From the NCBI RefSeq assembly GCF_004310295.1, contig NZ_SISB01000004.1, positions 164,828 to 228,827 on the forward strand: a stretch of DNA of 64,000 nt, given 5' to 3'. Source of the DNA: Pseudomonas sp. BGI-2. Lineage in GTDB: Bacteria > Pseudomonadota > Gammaproteobacteria > Pseudomonadales > Pseudomonadaceae. The notes beneath the pieces are model-generated. The model did not search any database. It saw nothing but the letters and a program-made list of their open reading frames with translations, and had not been told where the DNA came from. Position numbers and translations under genes: made by a program. Below are positions 9,169 through 18,479 of this stretch, piece after piece. The first letter of the stretch is position 1, and each line of letters opens with the position of its first letter.

Positions 9169-9204
9169 CAGCCATCAGCATCACTGCATCAAATTTCAGG
9201 ACAA

Positions 9205-9239
9205 TAAAAAAGGCCCGCTTCGCTGCGGGCCTTCTTTTT
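9205..9239. terminator. bidirectional rho-independent terminator between MFS gene and rapA
   Basis: A perfect stem AAGGCCCGC/GCGGGCCTT with a 6-base loop, flanked by A-run on the left and T-run on the right, so it can end transcription from both convergent genes. Confidence 0.9.
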
Positions 9240-9259
9240 AGCAAGGTGAAGCGGTGGAG

Positions 9260-12106
9260 TTAACCCGCCACCAACACCCGAATCGCTTCCAGTCGCAACG
9301 CAGCCTTGTCGAGCATGGCCAGCCCCTGTTCGCGCTGCTTGCGCAAGGCGACCAGTTCGCTGTCACGCACGGTCGGGTTGACCGCTTGCAACGCGGTCAG
9401 GCGCGCCAGTTCTTCGTCGGTATCGGCCGCCAGACGACGTTGCGCTTCGGCAACCCGTTCGGCGTGACGCGGGAAGATTTTCTCTTCGCCCGCGTTGATC
9501 CGTGGCGTCAGTTGATCGCGCTGAGCCTGGATGAACTTGTTGGCGCTGGCACGGGGCACGCTTTCCAGTTGGTCGTTCAAGGTCTCGAACGACACCCGGG
9601 CCGACAAGTCATTGCCATTGGTGTCGAGCAGGCAGCGCAGGGCGGCCGGCGGCAGGTAACGGCCCAATTGCAGCGAACGCGGCGCAACCACTTCGCTGAC
9701 GTAGAGCAGTTCCAGCAACACGGTGCCAGGTTTCAGCGCCTTGTTCTTGATCAGCGCCACGGCGGTGTTGCCCATAGAACCGGACAGCACGAGGTCCATG
9801 CCGCCCTGCACCATCGGGTGCTCCCAGGTGATGAACTGCATGTCTTCGCGAGACAGCGCCTGGTTACGGTCGTAAGTGATGGTCACGCCTTCGTCGTCGC
9901 CCAGCGGGAAGCTGGCGTCGAGCATTTTTTCGCTCGGCTTGAGGATCAGGGCGTTTTCCGAATGGTCCTCGCTGTCGATGCCGAAGGCGTCGAACAGGGT
10001 TTCCATGTAGATCGGCAGGGCGAACTGATCGTCTTGCTCGAGAATGTCCTCGACCAAAGCATCACCTTCGCCAGCGCCGCCGGAGTTGAGCTCCAGCAAA
10101 CGGTCACGGCCGGTGTGCAGCTCGGCTTCCAGGCGCTGACGCTCGGCGCGGGCCTCGTCGATCAGCGCTTGCCACTCGCCATCGTCGGCATTTTCCAGCA
10201 GCGGCAGCAGGCGCGGGCCGAACTGATGCTGCAAGGCGTTGCCGGTCGGGCAGGTGTTGAGGAACGCGTTCAGCGCTTCGTGGTACCACTGGAACAGGCG
10301 CTCTTGCGGGCTGGTTTCCAAGTAAGGCACGTGCAGTTCGATGATGTGTTTCTGGCCGATCCGGTCCAGACGACCGATACGCTGCTCCAGCAGGTCCGGG
10401 TGCGATGGCAGATCGAACAGCACCAGGTGGTGCGAGAACTGGAAGTTGCGACCTTCACTGCCGATTTCCGAGCAGATCAGCACTTGTGCGCCAAACTCTT
10501 CGTCGGCGAAGTAGGCCGCGGCGCGGTCGCGCTCAAGGATGTTCATGCCTTCATGGAACACCGTGGCCGGGATGCCGGAACGCACGCGCAGGGCGTCTTC
10601 CAGGTCCATGGCGGTTTCGGCGTGGGCGCAGATCACCAGCACTTTGGTGCGCTTGAGCATCTTCAGCTGATCGATCAGCCACTCGACGCGCGGGTCGAAT
10701 TTCCACCAGCGTTCTTCTTCGTTGGCGTCCGGCTGGGCCTGGAAGCTGACTTCCGGGTACAGCTCGGCATGATCGCCCAGCGGCAGTTCGAGGTATTCGT
10801 CCGGGCACGCCAGCGGGTACGGATGCAGTTTGCGCTCCGGGAAACCTTGCACGGCGGCGCGGGTGTTACGGAACAGCACGCGGCCGGTGCCGTGGCGATC
10901 GAGCAGTTCGCGGACCAGACGGGCGCTGGCTTCGATATCGCCATCGTTAACCGCCGCCAGCAAGGCTTCGCCTTCGTTACCGAGGAAACCGTGAATGGTC
11001 TTGTGCGCTTCCGGCGACAGGCGCCCCTTGTCCAGCAGCTCCTGAACGGCTTCGGCCACCGGGCGATAGTTTTCGCTCTCGGCGCGGAAGGCGTGCAGGT
11101 CATGGAAACGGTTCGGGTCAAGCAGGCGCAGACGCGCGAAGTGGCTGTCCTGGCCCAGTTGCTCCGGGGTGGCGGTCAGCAGCAACACGCCGGGAATGAC
11201 TTCGGCGAGTTGTTCAACCAGCGAGTACTCCGGGCTGGCTTTTTCTTCGTGCCACACCAGATGGTGCGCTTCGTCGACGACCAGCATGTCCCAACCCGCG
11301 GCGAACAGCGCATCCTGGGCTTTCTCGTCGTCTACCAGCCACTCAAGTGCAACCAGCGCAAGCTGAGTGTCTTCGAACGGGTTGGCGGCATCGCTTTCGA
11401 TAAAGCGTTCTTCGTCGAACAGCGCGACTTGCAGGTTGAAGCGGCGGCGCATCTCGACCAGCCACTGGTGCTGCAGGTTCTCCGGAACCAGGATCAGCAC
11501 GCGGTTGGCGCGGCCCGAAAGCAGTTGGCGATGGATGATCAGGCCGGCTTCGATGGTCTTGCCCAAGCCCACTTCGTCGGCCAGCAAAACCCGCGGGGCA
11601 ATGCGGTCGGCGACTTCACGGGCGATGTGCAGCTGGTGCGCGATCGGTTGCGCACGCACGCCGCCCAGGCCCCAGAGCGAGGATTGCAACTGGCGGCTGG
11701 TGTGTTCCAGGGTGTTGTAGCGCAGGGAGAACCAGGCCAGTGGGTCGATCTGCCCGGCGAACAGACGGTCGCTGGCCAGCCGGAACTGGATGAAGTTCGA
11801 CAGCTGGGTTTCCGGCAGGGTGACCACTTCGTTCTGCGCGTTGAGGCCGTGGTAGACCAGCAGGCCGTCGACGTCGTCGACTTCCTGGACGGTGAGTTTC
11901 CAGCCTTCGAAGTGAGTGATCGAGTCACCCGGCGAAAATCGCACGCGGGTGAGGGGCGCATTCCGTAGCGCGTACTGGCGAGTCTCGCCAGTGGCCGGAT
12001 AGAGCACGGTCAACAAGCGGCCGTCCTGTGCCAGAACGGTGCCTAAACCCAGCTCGGCTTCGCTGTCACTGATCCAGCGTTGCCCCGGTTGATACTGCTG
12101 CGCCAT
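9260..12106 (-). CDS. rapA: RNA polymerase-associated ATPase RapA (HepA)
   Basis: A Swi2/Snf2 ATPase of 948 residues, the normal size of RapA. The N-terminal part (about 1-110) is the tandem Tudor-like region that contacts RNA polymerase ([19 protein letters not shown]). The first RecA lobe has Walker A DEVGLGKT at 177-184 and the DEAH box in [14 protein letters not shown] near 275-285. The second lobe has the helicase motif VI region GRLDRIGQ. RapA binds core RNA polymerase and promotes recycling of enzyme stalled after transcription. The ATG at 12106 lies just after a clean upstream gap. It is monocistronic and ends at a bidirectional terminator. Confidence 0.96.
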   Translation of the reverse strand: MAQQYQPGQRWISDSEAELGLGTVLAQDGRLLTVLYPATGETRQYALRNAPLTRVRFSPGDSITHFEGWKLTVQEVDDVDGLLVYHGLNAQNEVVTLPETQLSNFIQFRLASDRLFAGQIDPLAWFSLRYNTLEHTSRQLQSSLWGLGGVRAQPIAHQLHIAREVADRIAPRVLLADEVGLGKTIEAGLIIHRQLLSGRANRVLILVPENLQHQWLVEMRRRFNLQVALFDEERFIESDAANPFEDTQLALVALEWLVDDEKAQDALFAAGWDMLVVDEAHHLVWHEEKASPEYSLVEQLAEVIPGVLLLTATPEQLGQDSHFARLRLLDPNRFHDLHAFRAESENYRPVAEAVQELLDKGRLSPEAHKTIHGFLGNEGEALLAAVNDGDIEASARLVRELLDRHGTGRVLFRNTRAAVQGFPERKLHPYPLACPDEYLELPLGDHAELYPEVSFQAQPDANEEERWWKFDPRVEWLIDQLKMLKRTKVLVICAHAETAMDLEDALRVRSGIPATVFHEGMNILERDRAAAYFADEEFGAQVLICSEIGSEGRNFQFSHHLVLFDLPSHPDLLEQRIGRLDRIGQKHIIELHVPYLETSPQERLFQWYHEALNAFLNTCPTGNALQHQFGPRLLPLLENADDGEWQALIDEARAERQRLEAELHTGRDRLLELNSGGAGEGDALVEDILEQDDQFALPIYMETLFDAFGIDSEDHSENALILKPSEKMLDASFPLGDDEGVTITYDRNQALSREDMQFITWEHPMVQGGMDLVLSGSMGNTAVALIKNKALKPGTVLLELLYVSEVVAPRSLQLGRYLPPAALRCLLDTNGNDLSARVSFETLNDQLESVPRASANKFIQAQRDQLTPRINAGEEKIFPRHAERVAEAQRRLAADTDEELARLTALQAVNPTVRDSELVALRKQREQGLAMLDKAALRLEAIRVLVAG

Positions 12107-12324
12107 GCTGCCTGACTCCCACCTTGAAAAAGCGGGCTATCTTAACGGAATGAGGGCTTCAGGGCCAAAGGACTCTCATAAAAACTCGCAGTCTTACGTT
12201 AGCCCAGTGATGCGATGCTTGCAGGTCGGGGCACCAATCGGTGCCAAACCGGTCACAGTTTGCGACCGATGGCTCAAGTCGCCATCCCCGCAGCCGACAG
12301 CCTGCTGACAGGAGACTGATAATT

Positions 12325-12666
12325 ATGCTGCCACCGATGCTCCCCTTGAGTGCCGTGCCGATCACTTCACAGCAGGACCCGATCCGCCAGCGCCCTGACA
12401 TTCCGCCTGTGGTGCCGGTGCAGGAAAGCTCCAACGAAAGCACCATCGACCTGCAACAGCGTGATCCCGAGGAAGCGGCTTTTCAGCTGCGTGAGGAACA
12501 GCGTCGCAAGCAGGAGCGGGACAGGCGTCGCCGTGAAGCCGATGAAGATCCGGAGGAGCATCTGGCGGTTCCGGGTGTCGAGCTCAATGCCGACAATACC
12601 GTGCCGGTGGCGCCGTTGATGGAAGATCAGCCGCGGCAGGGGTTGTGGGTCGATATCCAGATTTGA
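12325..12666 (+). CDS. conserved hypothetical pseudomonad protein, charged and proline-rich
   Basis: A protein of 113 residues starting at the ATG at 12325, which has GGAG 10 bases upstream; the frame is open further up but without a ribosome site. The first third is proline-rich (MLPPMLPLSAVPIT, then RQRPDIPPVVPVQES). The middle is a charged helix (QQRDPEEAAFQLREEQRRKQ) and the end is hydrophobic and acidic. Similar proteins are common in Pseudomonas. I recognise no functional domain, signal peptide or membrane segment. Confidence 0.72.
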   Translation: MLPPMLPLSAVPITSQQDPIRQRPDIPPVVPVQESSNESTIDLQQRDPEEAAFQLREEQRRKQERDRRRREADEDPEEHLAVPGVELNADNTVPVAPLMEDQPRQGLWVDIQI

Positions 12667-12738
12667 GGTTGTGGCTGGTCAGCGCTGCCGTGAGACCGCA
12701 TTATTGCTAAAACCCTGCCATACGATGTACTGAGCACC

Positions 12739-12900
12739 ATGAGCCAAGATGACAAGCTGATTGACCTTAACTCTGAACGCGCCAAGCGGGTTCATGACCT
12801 TAATGAAAAGCGTCTGAATGAAGTGCGTCAGGCGTTTGAGCAAGCGATGCCGTTGGGTAAAGCCAAAAAGAAGCCGAAGAACAAGCCGAAAAAGCGCTGA
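12739..12900 (+). CDS. small conserved protein with lysine-rich tail
   Basis: A short gene of 53 codons that reads MSQDDKLIDLNSERAKRVHD, continues as a charged helix (LNEKRLNEVRQAFEQAMPLG) and ends in a strongly basic tail (KAKKKPKNKPKKR). The first 40 residues look like one amphipathic helix. The basic tail suggests contact with nucleic acid or membrane, which is inference. It follows the previous gene by 72 bp on the same strand and may share its transcript. The helix composition and the pseudomonad codon pattern support it as a real gene; no function is known to me. Confidence 0.68.
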   Translation: MSQDDKLIDLNSERAKRVHDLNEKRLNEVRQAFEQAMPLGKAKKKPKNKPKKR

Positions 12901-12965
12901 AACACCCTGCATCCTTTGATGCAGGTCAGTTATTCCCCCTCCTTTACGCCCTGTCTCGGGCGACA

Positions 12966-12979
12966 TTGATCCCGGTCAA
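12966..12979 (+). promoter_or_regulatory. ANR/FNR-type box upstream of ccoM
   Basis: The 14-mer TTGATCCCGGTCAA matches the ANR consensus TTGAT-N4-ATCAA in 9 of 10 fixed positions. A -10-like TAACTT at 13002-13007 would put the start near 13014, which places the box centre at about -41.5, the standard activating position. It fits oxygen-limited expression of ccoM. Confidence 0.75.
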
Positions 12980-13044
12980 TTTTTTCTCCTGCCTGATTGG
13001 TTAACTTAGCCCTATCGCAACAGGGCAAGTGCAGGAGAGCCGTC

Positions 13045-13158
13045 ATGTTTTTTGACAACGTGGTGATCGCCGGAGTGCTGACAGTTGGCCTCATGGTTCT
13101 GTTTTTCGCAGGGTTTGGATTTTTTATCTGGAAGGATTCGCATAAGCGTAAGCCGTAG
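13045..13158 (+). CDS. ccoM: cytochrome cbb3 oxidase small subunit CcoM
   Basis: A very short gene encoding 37 residues: MFFDNVVIAGVLTVGLMVLF, then FAGFGFFIWKDSHKRKP. It is a single transmembrane helix with a short basic cytoplasmic end, and it closely resembles CcoM, the small accessory subunit seen in the Pseudomonas stutzeri cbb3 oxidase and needed for stable assembly of that enzyme. CcoM genes are not linked to the ccoNOQP operon, as here. The ribosome site GCAGGAGAG lies 8-13 bases upstream of the ATG at 13045. An ANR box upstream and a strong terminator downstream make it a complete one-gene transcription unit. Confidence 0.85.
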   Translation: MFFDNVVIAGVLTVGLMVLFFAGFGFFIWKDSHKRKP

Positions 13159-13192
13159 TTCTTTCTGGATGTAATGAGCACGCAAGGCATTT

Positions 13193-13219
13193 TGGGCAAC
13201 TTCGGTTGCCCATTTTTTT
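13193..13219 (+). terminator. rho-independent terminator of ccoM
   Basis: An 8-bp perfect stem TGGGCAAC/GTTGCCCA closed by a TTCG tetraloop and followed by seven T residues, 35 bp after the ccoM stop codon. Confidence 0.93.
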
Positions 13220-13246
13220 GCCCGCGATTTGGTGGTGGGGATCCCC

Positions 13247-13276
13247 TTGTAGGAGCGAGGCTTGCCCGCGAAGGCG
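13247..13276. repeat. single REP sequence (TGTAGGAGCGAGGCTTGCCC class)
   Basis: One copy of the REP core GAGCGAGGCTTGCCCGCGAA with the usual flank TTGTAG. There is no inverted partner nearby, unlike most other copies in the window. Confidence 0.85.
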
Positions 13277-13333
13277 TCCTCACGGCCAACCAATCTCTTT
13301 AAATAGACCGGGAATGCCGAAATGCCGGCCATA

Positions 13334-13367
13334 AAAAAGGCGCGAACCTCACGGAACGCGCCTTTTT
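13334..13367. terminator. terminator at the 3' end of pitA (bidirectional form)
   Basis: An 11-bp perfect stem AAAAAGGCGCG/CGCGCCTTTTT with a 12-base loop. The A- and T-runs are part of the stem, so it can work in both directions; it lies 13 bp beyond the pitA stop. Confidence 0.9.
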
Positions 13368-13380
13368 CAACAGCGATGGA

Positions 13381-14856
13381 TCAGCTGCCCAGTGCCTTCG
13401 ACGCCAGCCAGAACAGGCCGGCCGACAGGGCCACTGTCGCTGGCAGGGTCAGGACCCACGCCAGCAGGATGGTTCTGACGGTGCCGCCTTGCAGGCCGCT
13501 TTTGTTGGCAACCATGGTGCCAGCCACGCCTGATGACAGAACGTGGGTGGTGGACACCGGCAGGCTGAAGATGTTGGCCATGCCGATCAGGGTCGCGGTA
13601 GTGATCTGTGCCGACATGCCTTGGGAGTAAGTCATGCCCTGCTTGCCGATCTTCTCGCCGATGGTCAGAACCACGCGTTTCCAACCGACCATGGTGCCCA
13701 GACCGAGGGCCAGGGCTACCGCCAGGATCACCCAGAACGGGGCGTATTCGGTGGTGGTGGTCAGGTCTTTGCGCAGCTTGTTCAGGTCAGCCTTTTCACG
13801 GGCGTGGAGGCCTGGCAGTTTGCCGACTTTCTTCGCCGTGTCGTCCAGGCAGAGCAGGTAGCGACGTACTTCGATGCGGCTATCCGGCGTCAGCGAGTGG
13901 TAATCCGCAACACCTTTAAGGGTGCCGAGGAGGGCGGTGATGGTCGGTTCGGTCTGTTGCGGGTTGCAACGGAATTTCTCCGGCAGATCGCCTTCCACGC
14001 TTTTGCCCAGGGCCAGGTATTCACCCAGCGTATCGGCATTGCGCTTGTAGAACTGGCTCAGGTGCAAGGTCGCATCGCGAGTCCGCTCGATCTGGTAAGT
14101 CGTGCTGCCTAGGTCGAGCACGAACTGCGCCGGCACGATACCGATCAGCACCAGCATGATCAGGCCGATACCTTTCTGGCCATCGTTGGAGCCGTGCACA
14201 AAGCTCACGGCCATCGCCGAAATCACCAGCACCAGGCGGTTCCAGAACGGCGGGTGTTTCTTGTCATCGATCTTGCGGCGCTGTTCCGGCGTCTTGTGCA
14301 TCTTCGACAGCGGACGCCACCATTTAAGGCCGATCAATATCAGGGCTGCAACCAGGAATCCGGCCATCGGCGAGAACACCAGGGACGCACCGATATCGAT
14401 CGCCTTCTGCCAGTTCACGCCATCGGCCAACGGAATGTCGTTGATCAACGCGTTGGCCAGGCCGACACCGAGGATCGAACCGATCAGCGTATGGGAGCTT
14501 GAGGCCGGGATACCGAAGTACCAGGTGCCCAGGTTCCAGGTGATGGCAGCGGCGAGCAGCGAGAACACCATGGCCAGCCCGTGACCGGTGTTCACATTGA
14601 TCAGCAGCTCTACCGGTAGCAGGTGGACGATGGCATACGCCACGCCGACGCCGCCCAGCAGCACGCCGAGGAAGTTGAACACACCGGAAAAGAACACCGC
14701 CAGGTGAGGCGGCATGGCTTTGGTGTAGATAACGGTGGCCACCGCGTTAGCGGTGTCATGAAAGCCGTTGATGAACTCGAAGGCGAGGACAAAGGCCAGG
14801 GCGAGCAAGAGGCTCACAAGCACCCAAGCATCCAGTCCGCTGAATAAATCGATCAT
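13381..14856 (-). CDS. pitA: low-affinity inorganic phosphate transporter, PitA family
   Basis: A 491-residue inner-membrane phosphate:proton symporter that carries metal-phosphate. The PiT signature GFHDTANAVAT is at residues 31-41 and its inverted-repeat partner GMSAQITTATLIGMANIFSL is near 431-450. Two membrane halves flank a soluble central region (about 260-360), as in E. coli PitA. The repeat-fold motif GIPASSSHTLIGSILG is near 115 and its counterpart LPVSTTHVLSSGVAG near 450. It stands alone with its own terminator; no phoU-like or DUF47 partner is seen beside it. Confidence 0.94.
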   Translation of the reverse strand: MIDLFSGLDAWVLVSLLLALAFVLAFEFINGFHDTANAVATVIYTKAMPPHLAVFFSGVFNFLGVLLGGVGVAYAIVHLLPVELLINVNTGHGLAMVFSLLAAAITWNLGTWYFGIPASSSHTLIGSILGVGLANALINDIPLADGVNWQKAIDIGASLVFSPMAGFLVAALILIGLKWWRPLSKMHKTPEQRRKIDDKKHPPFWNRLVLVISAMAVSFVHGSNDGQKGIGLIMLVLIGIVPAQFVLDLGSTTYQIERTRDATLHLSQFYKRNADTLGEYLALGKSVEGDLPEKFRCNPQQTEPTITALLGTLKGVADYHSLTPDSRIEVRRYLLCLDDTAKKVGKLPGLHAREKADLNKLRKDLTTTTEYAPFWVILAVALALGLGTMVGWKRVVLTIGEKIGKQGMTYSQGMSAQITTATLIGMANIFSLPVSTTHVLSSGVAGTMVANKSGLQGGTVRTILLAWVLTLPATVALSAGLFWLASKALGS

Positions 14857-15233
14857 GAAGGTTTTCTGACCCGGTCATAAGGGGGCGCGATTATGCCAGA
14901 AAAGACTGCTAATCGATGCACTAGGTGCTCATCGGTAACATTCTTCAACGAATTAGTTTGTGCCGATAGCCTATCCCCCAGCTTTTCCCCGGGTTTTGCA
15001 AGTCATTGAATTCAGATGAAAAGGCCGCAGCCACAAGGGTTTCTCTCGTGAGGTCGAGAGGCTTGAACGCTTGTGTGAAATATCTGAGAAGAGGGTCAGG
15101 CACATGCCATTTGCCTCAACCATAGGGTGAGGTGGCCGCTGCCCGCTTGTAGCGGGCGCAAAAGGCATCATCCATACAACCCGCTTTTAACAGGTGCAGA
15201 TGCAGACCCTTGAAAGAATTCAGGTCGGGGTGA
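14857..15233. other. intergenic region upstream of pitA
   Basis: Region of 377 bp between the pitA start and the 66-residue protein gene. It must contain the pitA promoter near 14860-14960. A short GC-rich hairpin (GCCCGCTTGTAGCGGGC) lies near 15138-15154. I see no credible gene or repeat. Confidence 0.45.
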
Positions 15234-15434
15234 TCAAGGCTCTTCGGCTTTGAGTTCCTTTTCCATCTTCTGCAATTCCTGGGTGAATGCCTGATCCTGA
15301 ACGGTGGCGCGTTTACGCCAAGGCTTGCGTTCGGGTTCGGGCTGAGCGGCGTAGGTGGTGACTTCCCCGCCGTAAACTTCCTTGTAACGTTGTTCCTGGC
15401 GCTCAAGTTCCGCGCGCAGTTCGTCTTTCGTCAC
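15234..15434 (-). CDS. small conserved protein, coiled-coil-like, function unknown
   Basis: A 66-residue protein best read from the GTG at 15434, which has AGGTAG 6-11 bases upstream. It reads [20 protein letters not shown], has a central segment with [20 protein letters not shown], and ends in a second charged helix ([18 protein letters not shown]). The frame stays open upstream but that part loses the composition of a coding region. It has two amphipathic helices and no membrane segment or signal peptide. Similar short proteins occur in Pseudomonas. No function can be assigned. Confidence 0.65.
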   Translation of the reverse strand: MTKDELRAELERQEQRYKEVYGGEVTTYAAQPEPERKPWRKRATVQDQAFTQELQKMEKELKAEEP

Positions 15435-16012
15435 AGTGCTACCTGTATGAGTTGAGATAAATTCTGGTGAAACGCGCTGCATGGAATCAATTGACCACAC
15501 TCGTCGAAAGGACAATGCCCGACAAAGGCATCGTTTTTTACGGCGTGCGAACAATACTTCCATGTTGCAGGCGGCCACGGCACCAGAGAAAAACAGCTGA
15601 CGTAGCATCAGTTACCTGTTCCAGCGAGCGCATTGGCGGAGCATATGAAATGAGCGTCAAGCGCTTGCTGCAGACAGCGACGATAGAATACCGGGCTGCC
15701 GAGTAGCGGAATCGGCACGTAAAAACCGCTTCGCCACTGAGGTGCATTATAGCGGTCGATCCGAAGAACACTATCTCTTGAGAGTTAAAAGTAGTTCTAT
15801 CTGTGTGATTGTTTTGTTACTCGTAACTTTCATCGGTAACTAGGGCTGCGATGATGTCACATTGCGACGATGTCTTTCTGACGCCATAAAGTCGAACAAG
15901 TTAACCCCATTACATCGCGCCTTTAAGTCAGCGACCCAACATGAATAAAAGCATGTAGCGGGCACTGCGAAAATCAGCGTGTGCAGGGTTGGCAGTGCCC
16001 GTGGTGCCGATT
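15435..16012. other. gene-poor region upstream of pcaR
   Basis: About 580 bp, less GC-rich than its surroundings around 15740-15900, with no convincing coding frame, RNA gene or REP. The end of it should hold the pcaR promoter. A remnant or an unrecognised small RNA cannot be excluded from sequence alone. Confidence 0.4.
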
Positions 16013-16013
16013 G

Positions 16014-16041
16014 CGATTATCGGTCGATGGTTCGATAATCG
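16014..16041. promoter_or_regulatory. PcaR operator upstream of pcaR (autoregulation)
   Basis: Outer arms CGATTATCG (16014-16022) and CGATAATCG (16033-16041) form a perfect inverted repeat spanning 28 bp. The right arm sits in GTTCGATAATCGCCC, which differs at one base from the PcaR site described for P. putida pcaIJ. It lies 84 bp before the pcaR ATG. Confidence 0.75.
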
Positions 16042-16124
16042 CCCAATCTTGCGGTCTGTGGCTTGTGTGCAGGACCCGAAGCCGCTTGTAATAGCCGCTG
16101 ATCCGTGTAGGAAAAGGACCTGAT

Positions 16125-16967
16125 ATGAACGATCAAATGCGCAATTCCTTCGCTTCAGTGGCGCCGCCGATCGTGGCCTCGCCAGCCAAGCGAATCCAGG
16201 CCTTGACCGGCGACCCGGATTTCATGACATCCCTGGCCAGGGGGTTGGCGGTGGTGCAAGCATTCCAGGAGCGCAAGCGACACCTGACCATTGCCCAGAT
16301 CAGTCACCGCACGGAAATTCCACGCGCCGCTGTGCGACGTTGCCTGCACACCCTGATCAAACTCGGCTACGCCACCACGGACGGTCGCACCTATTCGCTG
16401 CTGCCCAAAGTGCTGACGCTCGGCCATGCCTACCTGTCCTCGACGCCGTTGGCGGTTTCCGCTCAGCCGTATCTGGACCGCATGAGCGAGCAACTTCACG
16501 AGGCCTGCAACATGGCCACGCTGGAGGGCGACGACATTTTATACATCGCTCGCTCGGCGACCACTCAGCGCCTGATTTCCGTCGACCTGTCGGTGGGCGG
16601 ACGATTGCCGGCCTATTGCACCTCCATGGGCAGGATTCTTCTCGCGGCACTGGATGACACTTCGCTGCGCGAATACCTCGACCATGCGGAGTTCCAGGCG
16701 AAGACCAGCCGCACCTTGCACACCCCCGAGGCGTTGCTCGAATGTTTGCAGGAAGTGCGGCAGCAAGGCTGGTGCATCGTCGATCAGGAACTGGAGCAAG
16801 GCCTGCGCTCGATTGCCGTTCCGGTGTACGACGCTTCCGGCCAGGTGGTGGCGGCGCTCAACGTCAGTACCCACGCCGGGCGGGTCAGCCGCAACGAGCT
16901 GGAGCAACGTTTCCTGCCGGGCTTGCTGAGTGCCAGTCGCGACCTCAGCGCTCAGTTGTTTGCCTAA
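16125..16967 (+). CDS. pcaR: IclR-family regulator of the protocatechuate pathway, PcaR
   Basis: A 280-residue IclR-type regulator. Residues about 35-95 form the winged helix-turn-helix (SLARGLAVVQAFQERKRHLT then IAQISHRTEIPRAAVRRCLH). The remaining part is the IclR effector domain, which in PcaR binds 3-oxoadipate. It has the extra N-terminal tail common to PcaR/PcaU/PobR proteins. It stands first in the pca block, and 28-bp operators are found before pcaR itself, pcaK and pcaI, so it likely controls all three promoters and its own. Activation by 3-oxoadipate is established for the P. putida protein. Confidence 0.94.
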   Translation: MNDQMRNSFASVAPPIVASPAKRIQALTGDPDFMTSLARGLAVVQAFQERKRHLTIAQISHRTEIPRAAVRRCLHTLIKLGYATTDGRTYSLLPKVLTLGHAYLSSTPLAVSAQPYLDRMSEQLHEACNMATLEGDDILYIARSATTQRLISVDLSVGGRLPAYCTSMGRILLAALDDTSLREYLDHAEFQAKTSRTLHTPEALLECLQEVRQQGWCIVDQELEQGLRSIAVPVYDASGQVVAALNVSTHAGRVSRNELEQRFLPGLLSASRDLSAQLFA

Positions 16968-16973
16968 GCTGTT

Positions 16974-17001
16974 CGATAAACGCACAGAGTCGCGTTTATC
17001 G
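16974..17001. promoter_or_regulatory. PcaR operator upstream of pcaK
   Basis: Arms CGATAAACGC (16974-16983) and GCGTTTATCG (16992-17001) form a perfect 10-bp inverted repeat with total span 28 bp, starting 6 bp after the pcaR stop codon and 95 bp before the pcaK ATG. The left arm extends to GTTCGATAAACGCAC, close to the known PcaR site. Confidence 0.78.
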
Positions 17002-17095
17002 AATTGACGCTGTTTCCCCAGGATCATTACTGTCGCGGCAGCGCCAGCCCAAGGCTGGCACCTGTCCGACTGCGTTCTTGCGTGGAATAAAAATA

Positions 17096-18442
17096 ATGAA
17101 CCAGCCTCAGTCTGCTGTAGGAAACTGCCTCGACGTGCAGTCCTTCATCAATGCTCAACCCATTTCGCGCTACCAGTGGCGAGTGGTGATCCTGTGTTTC
17201 CTGATTGTCTTCCTCGATGGCCTCGACACCGCGGCCATGGGCTTCATCGCGCCGGCCCTGTCCCAGGACTGGGGCATCGATCGCGCCAGTCTCGGCCCGG
17301 TCATGAGTGCGGCGCTGATCGGCATGGTTTTCGGCGCACTGGGCTCCGGCCCATTGGCTGACCGCTTTGGGCGAAAAGTCGTACTGGTCGGCGCGGTGCT
17401 GTTGTTCGGCGCTTTCAGCCTGGCATCGGCGTACAGCACCAACGTCGATCAACTGCTGGTGCTGCGTTTTCTCACAGGCCTGGGCCTTGGCGCCGGGATG
17501 CCGAACGCCACCACGCTGTTGTCGGAATACACCCCCGAGCGCAAAAAATCCCTGCTGGTGACCAGCATGTTTTGCGGCTTTAACCTCGGCATGGCCGGTG
17601 GCGGGTTTATCTCGGCCAAGCTGATTCCTGCTTTCGGCTGGCACAGTCTGCTGCTGATCGGCGGGATTCTGCCGTTGATCCTCGCCGTCGTCTTGCTGTT
17701 CTGGCTGCCGGAATCGGCGCGTTACCTGGTCGTGCGCAATCGCGGCACCGACAAAGTGCGCAAGGCGCTGGCGCCGATCGATCCGACCGTTGTCGCTCAG
17801 GCCTCCAGCTTCAGTGTGCCGGAGCAGAAAACCGTGAAGGCGCGCAACGTGTTCGCGGTGATCTTCTCCGGCACCTATAGCACCGGCACTTTGTTGTTGT
17901 GGCTGACCTACTTCATGGGGCTGGTGATCGTTTACCTGCTGACCAGTTGGCTGCCGACGCTGATGCGCGACAGCGGCGCAAGCATGGAGCAAGCGGCGTT
18001 CATTGGCGCGCTGTTTCAGTTTGGCGGGGTGCTGAGCGCAGTGGGCGTGGGCTGGGCGATGGACCGGTTCAATCCGCACAAGGTTATCGGCATTTTCTAC
18101 TTGATGGCCGGGGTGTTTGCCTACGCGGTGGGGCAAAGCCTGGGCAACATCACGCTATTGGCGACGTTGGTGCTGGTGGCCGGGATGTGCGTCAACGGCG
18201 CGCAATCGGCGATGCCTTCGCTGGCGGCACGGTTTTATCCGACTCAAGGGCGCGCGACCGGGGTCTCGTGGATGCTGGGGATTGGCCGGTTCGGCGCGAT
18301 CCTCGGGGCGTGGATGGGCGCAACGCTGCTGGGCCTCGGTTGGAATTTTGAACAGGTGCTGACGGCGCTGGTGATTCCGGCGGCATTGGCGACGACTGCG
18401 GTGGTGATCAAGGGCATGGTCAGTCATGCGGATGCGACCTGA
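17096..18442 (+). CDS. pcaK: 4-hydroxybenzoate/protocatechuate MFS transporter PcaK
   Basis: A 448-residue proton symporter with 12 membrane segments, of the aromatic acid:H+ symporter family. The first helix has the family motif FLDGLDTAAMGFIAPAL, whose acidic residues are needed for 4-hydroxybenzoate transport in P. putida PcaK. The loop GSGPLADRFGRKVVLVGA is the MFS motif and a second copy-like loop (GWAMDRFNPHKVIG) is in the C-terminal half. I use the ATG at 17096; an upstream extension of the frame would overlap pcaR. It imports the aromatic substrate for the genes that follow and has its own PcaR operator. Confidence 0.92.
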   Translation: MNQPQSAVGNCLDVQSFINAQPISRYQWRVVILCFLIVFLDGLDTAAMGFIAPALSQDWGIDRASLGPVMSAALIGMVFGALGSGPLADRFGRKVVLVGAVLLFGAFSLASAYSTNVDQLLVLRFLTGLGLGAGMPNATTLLSEYTPERKKSLLVTSMFCGFNLGMAGGGFISAKLIPAFGWHSLLLIGGILPLILAVVLLFWLPESARYLVVRNRGTDKVRKALAPIDPTVVAQASSFSVPEQKTVKARNVFAVIFSGTYSTGTLLLWLTYFMGLVIVYLLTSWLPTLMRDSGASMEQAAFIGALFQFGGVLSAVGVGWAMDRFNPHKVIGIFYLMAGVFAYAVGQSLGNITLLATLVLVAGMCVNGAQSAMPSLAARFYPTQGRATGVSWMLGIGRFGAILGAWMGATLLGLGWNFEQVLTALVIPAALATTAVVIKGMVSHADAT

Positions 18443-18479
18443 GGGCCTGATCCAGATTCTTTGGCGAGTTTGATGACCT

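Noticed and set aside
9254..11968. A 904-codon open frame on the plus strand opposite rapA
   Set aside because: It is the antisense shadow of rapA, whose RapA motifs are complete; the shadow protein is rich in Gln, His and Val without any recognisable domain.
13021..13158. Treating the ccoM region as non-coding
   Set aside because: The 37-codon frame has a ribosome site, one clean membrane helix, a fitting promoter and terminator, so a gene is the better reading.
15467..15771. Short open frames upstream of pcaR as genes
   Set aside because: No ribosome sites, no recognisable family, and codon use unlike the neighbours.
16979..17060. Hairpin GCCAGCC/GGCTGGC near 17044-17059 as a terminator of pcaR
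   Set aside because: It has no T-run and lies close to the pcaK start, so it is not called a terminator.
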